From Streptomyces xanthochromogenes (GTDB lineage: Bacteria > Actinomycetota > Actinomycetes > Streptomycetales > Streptomycetaceae), in assembly GCF_014650455.1 (NCBI RefSeq), contig NZ_BMUZ01000009.1, forward strand, positions 248,001-312,000: a stretch of 64,000 nucleotides of DNA, given 5' to 3'. The position numbers and the translations under genes were made by a program. Every line of letters starts with the position of its first letter. Position 1 is the stretch's first letter. This document shows positions 30,538 through 39,655 of the stretch, one piece after another. The notes beneath the pieces are model-generated. The model was not told where the DNA came from, searched no databases, and saw nothing but the letters and a program-made list of their open reading frames with translations.

Positions 30538-30983
30538 GGCTGGGGCTCGGCGTTCCCCCACCGGATGAGCTGCCGAAGCCAGACGGCGTCTTCGGGTGCG
30601 ACGTGCTGGCCCGCAGTGGGCTGGACGACTAGGCGGACCGGCTGACCGTCACCGTCGCGTTGTGCGTCGACGTGGACGGCCCAGGAGCAGCGCGTGGGGG
30701 CGCCGTGCCCGTCGGGGCAGTGGGCGCACGGCGCGTTCTCGTCGACCTCGCTGGTCTCGTGGTCGAGCCAGATGATGCGGGTGGCGCCGCCGTGGCCGTG
30801 TACGTGCTCGGCGTCGTCCATGCGGTCCCAGTGGACGCTGGAGGGTCGTTCGCCGAGCCAGCGGACGGAGGCGGTGCCGTCGGGCCACAGCACGCCGTCG
30901 GCGACGCGGCCGGTGCCGGAGACGCCTGTGATGTCGATGTCGCGCTGGAGGTAGAAGCGTCGAGGGGGCTGAGGACTGGTCAT
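30534..30983 (-). CDS. Beta-rich phage protein, unknown
   Basis: 149 aa, ATG at 30983 with AAGGAA. Regular strands (RFYLQRDIDITGVSGTGRVA, TASVRWLGERPSSVHWDR, TRIIWLDHETSEV), a CAHC pair, and a C-terminal helix (APEDAVWLRQLIRW). Similar small proteins accompany early genes in Streptomyces phages. Function unknown. Confidence 0.6.
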   Translation of the reverse strand: MTSPQPPRRFYLQRDIDITGVSGTGRVADGVLWPDGTASVRWLGERPSSVHWDRMDDAEHVHGHGGATRIIWLDHETSEVDENAPCAHCPDGHGAPTRCSWAVHVDAQRDGDGQPVRLVVQPTAGQHVAPEDAVWLRQLIRWGNAEPQP

Positions 30984-31068
30984 TTCGGTTCCTTCCGGGC
31001 GGGGTTGGGGTGGCGGGGCGCCTGTGTGGCCCTGAGGGCCGTTCTCGGGGCGGGAGGTCCGTGACTGC

Positions 31069-31107
31069 CTCCGGGGCGAGTTCGGGCGGGAGAACCGCGC
31101 CCCGGAG
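31069..31107. terminator. 10-bp perfect hairpin
   Basis: CTCCGGGGCG (31,069-31,078) and CGCCCCGGAG (31,098-31,107), just past the FDXHR gene's stop on the minus strand. Confidence 0.5.
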
Positions 31108-31118
31108 TCGTGCAAGGG

Positions 31119-31412
31119 CTATGCAGCAGCTTCGGTGGGGGCGTCGTCGCGGCGGAGGGCTCCGTAGCCGCCGACGGGTGCGGGCCATCCCCACAGCGTC
31201 CCGAACGGCTTCTCGCGGGCAATGAGGCCGACGTCCTCGGGGTTGTTGCACCGGAGGCCTTTTCGGTGCTGGTCGAACGCGGACAGGGAGCTGAACGTCC
31301 GATGGCAGCACGAGGCGTGTGATCGTTCGGTCCCGGTCCACCAGGCGCCGCATTCGCCGTGGATCACGGCGTTCGGGGGTATCGGGGTCGGAGTCACATC
31401 TTCGGTCGGCAC
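31119..31412 (-). CDS. FDXHR-type putative zinc finger protein
   Basis: 97 aa, GTG at 31412 with AAAGGG upstream. It contains CGAWWTGTERSHASCCHRTF followed by AFDQHRKGLRC, the FDxHR signature of a Streptomyces phage zinc-finger family: C-x-C...H-x-C type ligands in a C2H2-like hairpin and helix. Likely binds nucleic acid or a host protein. Function not established. Confidence 0.75.
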   Translation of the reverse strand: MPTEDVTPTPIPPNAVIHGECGAWWTGTERSHASCCHRTFSSLSAFDQHRKGLRCNNPEDVGLIAREKPFGTLWGWPAPVGGYGALRRDDAPTEAAA

Positions 31413-31504
31413 AGAGTTGCCCTTTCCTGCGGGAAGAGTTTTGGTCAGGAGCGATTGGGGCGCCGTCGGCGTCCTTGACTGAGCCCGGGGCCCTGAGGCG
31501 GCGT

Positions 31505-31768
31505 TCACGGCGCGGACGCCTTCTCGGGTGTGGAGGCCGCCGGGATCAGCCCCCGCTCCCGCGCCACCCGCACTGCCGCCGAGCGCTTCAACTCGCGCGG
31601 CAGGTAGGCCACATCGAGCCGCTGGTACGCCGTCGACAGGAGCGTCGAGACGCGTTCCCGGGTGACGCCCATGCGTCGGCCGACCTCGGCGAGGCTGGCC
31701 CCGTCGGCGGCCAGGGTGAGCGCCTCGGCCTGCCTGCCCGTCAGCGGCATCCGCTTCGGACCCCTCAC
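31505..31768 (-). CDS. LuxR/sigma-region-4-type HTH protein
   Basis: 87 aa, GTG at 31768 (GGGAG upstream) overlapping the upstream stop. The HTH LTGRQAEALTLAADGASLAE and VGRRMGVTRERVSTLLSTAY closely follows the LuxR or sigma-70 region 4 pattern, without any other sigma domain. Probably a transcription regulator of the phage or host. Confidence 0.7.
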   Translation of the reverse strand: MRGPKRMPLTGRQAEALTLAADGASLAEVGRRMGVTRERVSTLLSTAYQRLDVAYLPRELKRSAAVRVARERGLIPAASTPEKASAP

Positions 31769-32016
31769 GACTGGCTCCCGTTGATCGCTCGGGCGACGGC
31801 GAGGGCGGCGTTGATCGTGCAGTCCTCCTCGCCGCACCGGTCGCTGTGCTCACCGGCCAACGGGCTGGCCGCCTCGGCCTCCAGCCAGTCGGCCAACTCA
31901 GGCCCGAAGATGGCGAGCGCGCCCGGCGCCCAGGGTCGGGTTGGCTCGTCGGCGACCCAGACACGGATCTTCTCCGCCGCCGCCTGGAGTTCGTCGGCGG
32001 GGCTGGTGTCGGTCAT
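31765..32016 (-). CDS. Small helical phage protein (83 aa)
   Basis: ATG at 32016 with GGAGG. Sequence ADELQAAAEKIRVWVADEPT, ELADWLEAEA, then CGEEDCTINAALAVARAING. This type is common in Streptomyces phages (helix, acidic linker, helix). Unknown role. Confidence 0.55.
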   Translation of the reverse strand: MTDTSPADELQAAAEKIRVWVADEPTRPWAPGALAIFGPELADWLEAEAASPLAGEHSDRCGEEDCTINAALAVARAINGSQS

Positions 32017-32051
32017 GTTTCCTCCGGTGGTGTTCGTGCTGGACTGGGCGG

Positions 32052-32082
32052 GCGCCGCTCCGGATAGGCCCCGGAGCGGCGC
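32052..32082. terminator. 12-bp perfect hairpin
   Basis: GCGCCGCTCCGG (32,052-32,063) and CCGGAGCGGCGC (32,071-32,082) with a 7-nt loop, 8 nt past the 32,091 gene's stop (minus strand). A strong transcript-end candidate. Confidence 0.65.
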
Positions 32083-32090
32083 GTCGGGCG

Positions 32091-32702
32091 TCACGGGGCA
32101 GGGCGCTCGTCAAGATCCGGCTCCGGGTCGTAGCCGGTGAGGGTCGCCACCCGCCACTGCGGCTCCGACGGCCACGCCTCCTTGGGCTGCTGCTGGCGCG
32201 GGTTGGCGAGGCATGTACCGGGATCGACGCCTTCGCAGTTGTCGCAGGCGTGCCCGGCCTCCTCGGGCTGCTGCGCCTCGTCGGCCATGCGGCGGAGGCG
32301 TCGCGGGGCGGTACCGGACTTCAGGCGAGCACGGATCGCCTCGCTGGTTGCCGCACTCGGTGGAGTGTTGATCGCTCGGTCGTAGGCGTCCGCCGCCTCC
32401 TGCTCGTCGGCCATGCGGCGGACCTCGGTTGCTGCGGCGGCCAGTTCTCGGGCGGCGCGCGCTTCCTCGCCGAAGTCCGAGCTGGAAAGCGCGTCGATGG
32501 CAGTGGCGCGCCGATCGCACTCGTTAGCCGCTTCCCGCAGCCCGGCGCTTCGGCCGACGGGCGCTGGCAGGACGGCCATCACGGCGTCGGCATGGTCGCC
32601 GTATTCGTCGGGCTCCATCAGCTCGTCAGGCAGCCAGGTGAAGCCGGACGCCTCGCAGATCGCGCGGCGGATCCGGTCGCGCAGGGTGGGCTGGTCGGTC
32701 AT
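32091..32702 (-). CDS. Conserved Streptomyces phage protein, unknown
   Basis: 203 aa, ATG at 32702 coupled (ATGA). N-terminus RDRIRRAICEASGFTWLPDE, then YGDHADAVMAVLPAPV, two helical repeats (AGLREAANECDRRATAIDAL, AARELAAAATEVRRMADEQE) and a CDNCEGVDPGTC knuckle. I have seen this organisation repeatedly in Streptomyces phage early regions. Function unknown. Confidence 0.65.
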   Translation of the reverse strand: MTDQPTLRDRIRRAICEASGFTWLPDELMEPDEYGDHADAVMAVLPAPVGRSAGLREAANECDRRATAIDALSSSDFGEEARAARELAAAATEVRRMADEQEAADAYDRAINTPPSAATSEAIRARLKSGTAPRRLRRMADEAQQPEEAGHACDNCEGVDPGTCLANPRQQQPKEAWPSEPQWRVATLTGYDPEPDLDERPAP

Positions 32703-32998
32703 CGCTGTTTCCATTCGGGGCAGTTGGTGACGGGCGTGAAGTCGGCGGGCAGCGGGAGTCCGGCGGTGCAGGACGGCATGTCCGGGCCTGAGCTGCCCCA
32801 GTTGCAGCCGGGCTCGCAGCCGCATGCGTCGCCGCCCGGGTCGAAGTGCTCGCACGTCTTGCAGGCCCGGGTGGCGGGGTTCTTCCAGCAGCGGTCGATG
32901 TGCGCGGCCGTCGCGGCCTTCCTGGAGCGGCTGCGGGAGCAGTGCGGGCAGGCGTACCGGGTCACGCGGACCAGCACCGGGCCGGGCAGGTCGGTCAT
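32699..32998 (-). CDS. Cysteine-rich zinc-finger protein
   Basis: 99 aa, ATG at 32998 in ATGA overlap. It begins with a C2H2-like unit (YACPHCSRSRSRKAATAAHI then DRC), followed by CKTCEHFDPGGDACGCEPGC. Ten cysteines in all suggest at least two metal sites. Probably nucleic-acid-binding. Confidence 0.6.
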   Translation of the reverse strand: MTDLPGPVLVRVTRYACPHCSRSRSRKAATAAHIDRCWKNPATRACKTCEHFDPGGDACGCEPGCNWGSSGPDMPSCTAGLPLPADFTPVTNCPEWKQR

Positions 32999-33222
32999 CG
33001 CTGCACGCCCCCGATCACGCGGGCCGCGTCATCGTCGTGGGCATGGCCGTTGACGTGCGCCCACTCGGCGACGTCCATCGGCCAACGCAGATCCTGGTAG
33101 CCGATCACGACGTGGGTGCCGTCCTGGCGGACCGTGTGCACGCTGTCGCCGGGCCGGGTCGCCTCCTCGACGACAGCGGCGGCGGACTCGGGGCTGATGC
33201 AGGTGAGTTGGATCTCGGTCAT
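32995..33222 (-). CDS. Small alpha/beta protein (75 aa)
   Basis: ATG at 33222 with GGAGGA. Sequence EIQLTCISPESAAAVVEEAT, SVHTVRQDGTHVVIGYQDLR: a strand-helix-strand-strand fold. Coupled to the next gene. Unknown role. Confidence 0.55.
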   Translation of the reverse strand: MTEIQLTCISPESAAAVVEEATRPGDSVHTVRQDGTHVVIGYQDLRWPMDVAEWAHVNGHAHDDDAARVIGGVQR

Positions 33223-33266
33223 GGGGTTCCTCCGGGTCGGGTGGTCGGGGCGGTCAGGCGGCGGGG

Positions 33267-33761
33267 TCAGGCGGAGGCAGGGAGCCCGGGCTGGACGATG
33301 CGCGCGAACCCTGCGCGCCATGTGTCGCAGCCGCAGAACACGGAGCGGTGCGGGTGGTCCTGGCAGCCAGCGCGATAGCGGTCGACGGCGGCGAGCAGCG
33401 ACGGGTGGGCGGGCCGGGCCAGGCCGACGCTGCCAGTGGTCTGCGGGTGCCCGTTCCACGTGCTGGTGGCCTCGCACCCAAGGGCCCGGAGGGATGCAGC
33501 CAAGGTGTCCAGCTCGCCAGGCTCCAACGGGTTCGCCGGGGTCTTGAGCTCGTTGGGCCCGTTGTCGATCCACGCGATCTCCGCGACATCCACGACGACG
33601 ACGACGCGCTTCCAGTCATTGGCGGGGATGAAGCTGTAGCGCCGGTTGGTGGCGGATGCGTTCAGCAGCAGGCCGTGGTGCTGCTGCCAGGCGTTGTCGG
33701 GCTGCTCGGTTTCGTACAGCCAGCGCAGTCCAGTGGTGAGGACAGTGTCGAGTTCGGGCAT
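33267..33761 (-). CDS. Unknown phage protein (164 aa)
   Basis: ATG at 33761 with GAGGAG. Alpha/beta N-terminus (SFIPANDWKRVVVVVDVAEI), then helical (LDTLAASLRALGCEATSTW), and a C-terminal HPHRSVFCGCDTW. No family recognised; the CGC plus histidines could bind metal. Confidence 0.55.
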   Translation of the reverse strand: MPELDTVLTTGLRWLYETEQPDNAWQQHHGLLLNASATNRRYSFIPANDWKRVVVVVDVAEIAWIDNGPNELKTPANPLEPGELDTLAASLRALGCEATSTWNGHPQTTGSVGLARPAHPSLLAAVDRYRAGCQDHPHRSVFCGCDTWRAGFARIVQPGLPASA

Positions 33762-33837
33762 CGGGTTTCTCCTCGGTGTGGTGGCGGGTCAGGGGGCTGG
33801 CGGGCGGCCACGGCGGTCGTCGTGGCACGGCAGGCAG

Positions 33838-34121
33838 TCAGGCAGTGCAGGCGGGGCAGTGGCATGTGGTGTCGCAGGCGGGCCGGCCGTCCAACTCCCA
33901 GGCCCGGTACTCGGCGAGCGCCTGGTCGACGGCGGCGGGATGAATCTGGGGCCGGGCCACGGGGCCGCTGACGGGCCAGGCGCCGGGACGGTCGCGCGGT
34001 ATCTCCGGCTCGGGGTCGGGGGGCTTGGGTTCGGCGGGCGCGGGCCGGCCGGTGAGGGAGCGGACCCAGGCGACGAGGTCGCCGTCGGCGCGGAGGGCGG
34101 CGATGTCCGCCGGCTCCGCGT

Positions 34122-34125
<4 letters not shown>
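33838..34125 (-). CDS. Small protein coupled to DnaB gene (95 aa)
   Basis: GTG at 34125 overlapping the helicase stop. N-terminal helix (ADIAALRADGDLVAWVRSL), a proline-rich linker, and a C-terminal CDTTCHCPAC cluster. It may be a helicase accessory protein given the tight coupling (inference). Confidence 0.55.
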
Positions 34126-35482
<1,357 letters not shown>

Positions 35483-35486
<4 letters not shown>

Positions 35487-36106
35487 GCGGCGGTCTCCTT
35501 GCGGCGGTCGGCGCCTTCGAGGAGGACGACGCTGGACTGGCACATTTCGGCGAGCCGGGACGAGACGCGGGGGCCGGTGACCTCGGACAGCTGGTTGGGC
35601 AGCACGTCACAGGTGATGATCACGGGGCGGCGGTTGATGTATCGCTCGTCGAAGATCTCGAAGAGGCGCTCCTGCGTCCACGGGGACGCCTTGGCCGCGG
35701 CCAGGTCGTCGATGAACAGCAGGTCGCAGGCCTGGAGTTCGCCGACCAGGGTGCGGCGGATCTCGTCGGGCCCGTCGGGGCGCAGCGCGTCGAACAGCGC
35801 CGTCGACCGGTAGGTCCGCAGATCGGGGCCGCCGTTCCAGGGGCGGGCCGGGGCGTACCAGGCTTCGAGCCAGCGCCGGCAGGTGCGCCAGGCGGTGTGG
35901 GTCTTGCCGACGCCGATCGGGCCGGCGAGGAAGAGGCTGCTGCTGCCCCAACCGGCGATCCAGTCCCGGACGTCCCCGGGGAGGTCGATGGGCTTGCGGT
36001 AGATCAGCGGGGTGCGCTCGTCGAAGTGGCTGAGCGCGGCGTAGGCGCGCTCCTGGAGCCAGCTGGCCCGGGGGCTGAGGTCGTTGTCAGCCGAACTTGA
36101 GTGCAT
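35483..36106 (-). CDS. DnaC-like helicase loader ATPase
   Basis: 207 aa, ATG at 36106 (GGAGAAG upstream). AAA+ motifs: Walker A GPIGVGKTHTAW (residues 62-69), Walker B LLFIDDLAAAK, sensor region RRPVIITCDVLP, and arginine-rich RVSSRLAEM. Sits directly upstream of dnaB and downstream of the DnaD-like initiator, the standard initiator-loader-helicase trio. Confidence 0.88.
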
Positions 36107-36890
36107 TTTTCTTCTCCTCGTCGGTCATGTCTCGGGGTGCGGGCGCGGGGCCGGCGGGGCGCGGCAGGGAGGGCACGTCGTCCTCGAAGCGCTTCTGGTT
36201 CAGCCAGGTCGAGGCGTGCGGGATGAACTGCTGCTCGGTCTTCGCCGCGACGTGGTAGTCGGCGTGGGCTTTGACGGCAGCGAGAAGGGCGTCCGGGTCG
36301 GCGCCGGCCTGGGTCGCCTTGATCCACGCTTTGGCGGCTTCGCTCTTGCCGGCCTTGCGGGGGTAGCGGGTCCAGAACTCGTCGAAGGCAGGGCCGGGAT
36401 CGGGTGGAGTGCGCGCCGCCGAAGGCGGGTTTCCCTTCCCTGTTCCCTGTTCCTTTCCTTTCCCTGTTCCTTTCCTTTCCGCCAGTGAGTCCTCACTGAC
36501 TCCTCCGTGAGGAGTGGATGAGTCCTCATCACCGCAGGTCGCGCCCAGGATTGGGGCCTTTGGAGGCGGAGGGATCTTGCTCGGCGTCGGGCGGTTGATT
36601 TTCTGGTGCTCAGCCCACCCCGTGACGGCCAGGTAGCGCCTCTGATTGAGGGTGTAACGAGCGATCAGTGAGGACTCACTGAGGGCTCCCAGATCCCCCT
36701 CGATGTCGAGCGCGGTGCGGTCGTCGAGGGGCCACAAGGCGGCCTTGATGAGACGCGAATCGTCGACACAGCGACCCTCGTCGTCGACGTGCGTCCACAG
36801 GCCAATGAACGTGAGGCGCTGCTCCGACGTCAGGTCGGCGATCGTCAGCGAAGTGAAGAACTCCGGCTTGATCGAGCGGATACGGGCCAT
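36087..36890 (-). CDS. Replication initiator, DnaD-like
   Basis: 267 aa, ATG at 36890. It opens MARIRSIKPEFFTSLTIADL and has FIGLWTHVDDEGRC and the winged helix of phage replisome organisers. A low-complexity hinge follows (GTGKGKEQGTGKGN, encoded by a repeated pyrimidine tract at about 36,425-36,480) and a C-terminal helical domain (WTRYPRKAGKSEAAKAWIKA, STWLNQKRFED). Likely binds the phage origin and recruits the loader. Confidence 0.82.
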   Translation of the reverse strand: MARIRSIKPEFFTSLTIADLTSEQRLTFIGLWTHVDDEGRCVDDSRLIKAALWPLDDRTALDIEGDLGALSESSLIARYTLNQRRYLAVTGWAEHQKINRPTPSKIPPPPKAPILGATCGDEDSSTPHGGVSEDSLAERKGTGKGKEQGTGKGNPPSAARTPPDPGPAFDEFWTRYPRKAGKSEAAKAWIKATQAGADPDALLAAVKAHADYHVAAKTEQQFIPHASTWLNQKRFEDDVPSLPRPAGPAPAPRDMTDEEKKNALKFG

Positions 36891-36974
36891 CAGATCGGCT
36901 TCTTCCTGGCGGTACGGGTAAGGGGGTGCGGGTGCCGGGTTAGCGGGGTCCGGCGCGGGCCGGGCGGGAGGCGG

Positions 36975-37322
36975 TCACGCGGCGGCCCTGCGGGCGCGGG
37001 CGTAGTAGACGGTCTGCCGGGTGCAGCCGACGCGGCGTGCGGTGACGGAGGCGGGCAGTCCCCACTGGTCGCACTGGGCGATCGCGGCGTGTCGCTCCGC
37101 GGGCGTCAGTTCGGGTGGCGGGTCGCCTGCTGCGGCACGTGCGATGGCTGCGTGGTCGGGCTCGGGGGCGCTCCATGTCCAGTCGTCCCCGGCTTCGCGC
37201 CGTTGGCTGCGTGCCCGGTAGACGGTGCGGGGCGAGCAGCCGAGTTGCGTGGCGATCTCTGCGGCTGACAGTCCGAGCTGGTCGAGTTCGGCTATCGCGT
37301 CGCGGCGCTGTGCGGCGTTCAC
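36975..37322 (-). CDS. Protein of two tandem HTH units
   Basis: 115 aa, GTG at 37322. Two similar copies: AAEIATQLGCSPRTVYRARS and ASVTARRVGCTRQTVYYARA, each preceded by a helix containing AIAELDQLGL or AIAQCDQWGL. It is an internal duplication of a homeodomain-like unit. Probably binds a two-part DNA site. Coupled downstream of another HTH protein. Confidence 0.65.
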   Translation of the reverse strand: MNAAQRRDAIAELDQLGLSAAEIATQLGCSPRTVYRARSQRREAGDDWTWSAPEPDHAAIARAAAGDPPPELTPAERHAAIAQCDQWGLPASVTARRVGCTRQTVYYARARRAAA

Positions 37323-38182
37323 GCGGCCACCTCCACGCGGTGGGCGGTGAGGACTTGCTGGAGGTAGTCGCGGCTGATGCCGAGGCGGACCGCGATCTGT
37401 TCCTTGTCGAGGCCGGAGGTGCGCATGATCCAGGCGGCGTCCTCGGCGATGGTCTGGGCGCGGGGCTTCTTGTACTCGGGGATGAAGTCCGGGTCGTCGA
37501 TGGCGTCGAGGTAGTGGTTCCAGTACGCGGTGGGCGCCCAGTTGCGGTCGGCCGCGTAGTGGCGGGCCCGTGTGGCGGTTCGCCTGTTCACGCCGAGACG
37601 GGCGGGCTTCTGGGTGCGCAGTTCTTCAAAGAGGTCTGCTGCCTGCCGGGCGGTGCTCCGGGCTACGTGGCTGCTCTCGCCTGCCTGGGTGCGGCGAAGG
37701 AGCTCGTAGATGTACTTGGGGTAGAGGCCGACCTGTTCCGCAAGGCAGTTGAGGGGCCAGCCGTCGGCGACGAGGGCCTGGATCCTGCGGATGGTGCCCG
37801 TGGCGTCGATCAAGGGGGCAGCAATGTCTTCCGCCTGAACTGCGAGGATCTTGTCGGCGGTGGCCTTTGCCACTCGGTACTTGGCGGGGTACCTGCGTCC
37901 ACTGGGGGGCGGGGGCAGGAGGTCACGAACGGCCTTGTCGCTGACCCGCGCTTGGATCGCGACGCCGTGCGGAGTGGCGCCGGCGGCGAGTAGGGCGATG
38001 ACGTGGTCGCGGACGGGCCGGGCGTCGACGAGTCCTTCCCAGGTGCCGGCGGCCTGGCTGTGGAGTCGGCTGCGGTTGTACCGGTTGTACCGGTCCACGC
38101 ACTCGGGTCGGCGGCAGTGGTAGTTCGTGTAGCAGGTGAGCTTGTCGTGATGCGGCGGGAGGGGTTTGGTCGCGGTGGTCAC
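37319..38182 (-). CDS. Multi-HTH DNA-binding protein
   Basis: 287 aa, GTG at 38182 in a GTGA overlap. N-terminus CYTNYHCRRPECVDRYNRYN (possible metal knuckle), then several HTH-like segments (VAIQARVSDKAVRDLL, LAEQVGLYPKYIYELLRR, IAVRLGISRDYLQQVL). Such proteins with a terminal cysteine knuckle occur in Streptomyces phage early regions and may be structural DNA-binding or regulatory proteins. Confidence 0.65.
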   Translation of the reverse strand: MTTATKPLPPHHDKLTCYTNYHCRRPECVDRYNRYNRSRLHSQAAGTWEGLVDARPVRDHVIALLAAGATPHGVAIQARVSDKAVRDLLPPPPSGRRYPAKYRVAKATADKILAVQAEDIAAPLIDATGTIRRIQALVADGWPLNCLAEQVGLYPKYIYELLRRTQAGESSHVARSTARQAADLFEELRTQKPARLGVNRRTATRARHYAADRNWAPTAYWNHYLDAIDDPDFIPEYKKPRAQTIAEDAAWIMRTSGLDKEQIAVRLGISRDYLQQVLTAHRVEVAA

Positions 38183-38424
38183 TGCTGCTCTCCCGTCGGG
38201 TAGAGGGGCTGGATGGTGGCGGCGTACTGGTCGAGGTCGTGGTCGAGGCGGGCGAGTTCCTGGAGGGCGTCGGGTTCGGCCTGCCGCTCGCGTCGCTGCT
38301 GCCGGGTTTCGGCGATCCAGCAGGTGAGGGTCCAGACGCCGCTGACGGCGAGGACGAGGAGCGCGAGCCACAGAAAGACCGCGAGGAATTGGGCGGCGCC
38401 GATGGCGAAGGAGAGGGGGCTCAC
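38179..38424 (-). CDS. Single-TM membrane protein (81 aa)
   Basis: GTG at 38424 coupled. Hydrophobic segment AAQFLAVFLWLALLVLAVSG, then a charged cytoplasmic helix (ETRQQRRERQAEPDALQELA). Unknown role. Confidence 0.55.
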   Translation of the reverse strand: MSPLSFAIGAAQFLAVFLWLALLVLAVSGVWTLTCWIAETRQQRRERQAEPDALQELARLDHDLDQYAATIQPLYPTGEQQ

Positions 38425-38903
38425 GGCCGGACCTCCCACACTTCGATGCCTGCTTGGCGGGCGAGGCGGGCGCAGTTGCGGGTTCCGTAGGACGGGCCGT
38501 GCGGATCCGGGGCGGCGATCATGAGGTCGGGGCGGGGTTGCTTGGCGACCATGGCCGCGTTGCGGCGGGGTCCGGCGCCCGGGCAGTACGTGGACAGCAG
38601 TCCTGGGTGGGCCGTATCACCAGGGGCTTTCGTGCGCCGGTGACCAGGATCGGTGGGGCAGTCGGGTGCGCAGGCGTCCCAGTCGGCGGGCATGGGGTCT
38701 TCGAGTACGCCCAGCCAGCTGCCGCACGCTCGGATCCAGTCGGAGGCTGCCTGGTCTCCGGACATCTGTCCGGGGCAGGCTCCATGGCGGACGATGACGG
38801 GGCCTTCAGCGATGTTGAGGGCGAGGTCGGCAAGGGCGGCGGTCACGATGCCGGTGTTGGGCAGGCAGCGTCCGGCGGCGAGGAGTACGACCATGGTCTT
38901 CAC
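38421..38903 (-). CDS. SLOG-family (YspA/cpYpsA-like) nucleotide-binding protein
   Basis: 160 aa, GTG at 38903 overlapping the upstream stop. Features of the Rossmann-like SLOG fold: VVLLAAGR near the N-terminus, RHGACPGQMSGDQAASDW, GPRRNAAMVA, and GTRNCARLARQAGIEVW. An inserted cysteine-containing loop (CAPDCPTDPGHRRTK) sits in the middle. SLOG domains bind nucleotides, including signalling ones used in bacterial immunity. In a phage it may bind or sequester such a signal, or handle tRNA/cytokinin-type ligands; function unproven. Confidence 0.75.
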   Translation of the reverse strand: MKTMVVLLAAGRCLPNTGIVTAALADLALNIAEGPVIVRHGACPGQMSGDQAASDWIRACGSWLGVLEDPMPADWDACAPDCPTDPGHRRTKAPGDTAHPGLLSTYCPGAGPRRNAAMVAKQPRPDLMIAAPDPHGPSYGTRNCARLARQAGIEVWEVRP

Positions 38904-39238
38904 GCCGCCTCCCCCTGGTCGGCGTTGGTGCGCCGCCGGTAGACCGCGACACGGTGGCCCTTGGTGGCGGGTGCGGTCGACGGCACGAACTGGCCGGTGC
39001 CGATGAGGTAGTTGTGGCTCATGCCACGAAGTACGCCCGGCAGGACGCCGGCCGCTACGTCGGGGAGCTGATCCCGGAGGTCGTTCGCGGACACGGTGTC
39101 GTGGTCGCGGATCCAGATGAGGACAGCCTGGGCAACGATCTTGCGGTCCCACTCGGAGGCCTGGCGGACCAGCTGGGCGAGCGTCTTGTCGCGGACGTCG
39201 GCGGCGACTTCTTCGGCGAGAGTCAGGCGCTTACTCAT
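38900..39238 (-). CDS. Small helical protein, unknown (112 aa)
   Basis: ATG at 39238 coupled. Helical N-terminus (TLAEEVAADVRDKTLAQLVR) and a winged-helix-like second half (IRDHDTVSANDLRDQLPD, YLIGTGQFVPSTAPATKG). It may bind DNA. No family recognised. Confidence 0.55.
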   Translation of the reverse strand: MSKRLTLAEEVAADVRDKTLAQLVRQASEWDRKIVAQAVLIWIRDHDTVSANDLRDQLPDVAAGVLPGVLRGMSHNYLIGTGQFVPSTAPATKGHRVAVYRRRTNADQGEAA

Positions 39239-39585
39239 GACGCCGCCTCCTGTCGGCGGGCGGCACGCTCGTTGTGCTCGGTGATCCACTGGTCCGGCTC
39301 GAAACCGAGGGCGATCGCGACGCGGTAGACAGGCCCGGCGAGGTCTCCGCGGGTGAGCGTGAGGTGCAGGCCTTCGGCCAGTCCTTCGGCGGCCTGCGGG
39401 GCATGGCGGCGGAGCATTTCCAGTGCCAGGGCCGCGATGTGTCCGTTGACTGCGGTGTGGGTGTGGGCTTCGCGCAGCCAGCGGTTGTTGATGTTTTCCT
39501 GGGCGAGCTGGTCGGCCTCAAGCGAGGAGCGCAGCATCGCCTCGATGAAGCCGCGAGGCGTATCGGGAGTCTCGAACGTGGTCAT
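39235..39585 (-). CDS. Helical protein, unknown (116 aa)
   Basis: ATG at 39585 with AAGGAG. Sequence TPRGFIEAMLRSSLEADQLA, HTAVNGHIAALALEML, LGFEPDQWITEHNERAAR. All-helical with no cysteine. Unknown role; starts the block downstream of recT. Confidence 0.55.
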   Translation of the reverse strand: MTTFETPDTPRGFIEAMLRSSLEADQLAQENINNRWLREAHTHTAVNGHIAALALEMLRRHAPQAAEGLAEGLHLTLTRGDLAGPVYRVAIALGFEPDQWITEHNERAARRQEAAS

Positions 39586-39607
39586 GGCTGTGGTCTCCTT
39601 GGGGTTA

Positions 39608-39644
39608 CGGGGCCCCTGCCTGTTTGCGGCGGGCAGGAGCCCCG
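39608..39644. terminator. Hairpin after recT
   Basis: CGGGGC-c-CCTGCC pairs with GGCAGG-a-GCCCCG (one mismatch), 11 nt past the recT stop on the minus strand. Confidence 0.55.
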
Positions 39645-39655
39645 AAGGCGGCTGG

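Noticed and set aside
36420..36480. Pyrimidine-rich repeats (TTCCC/TTTCC) that could be taken for a repeat array or CRISPR
   Set aside because: Short, directly adjacent and in frame; they encode the GKG hinge of the DnaD-like protein.
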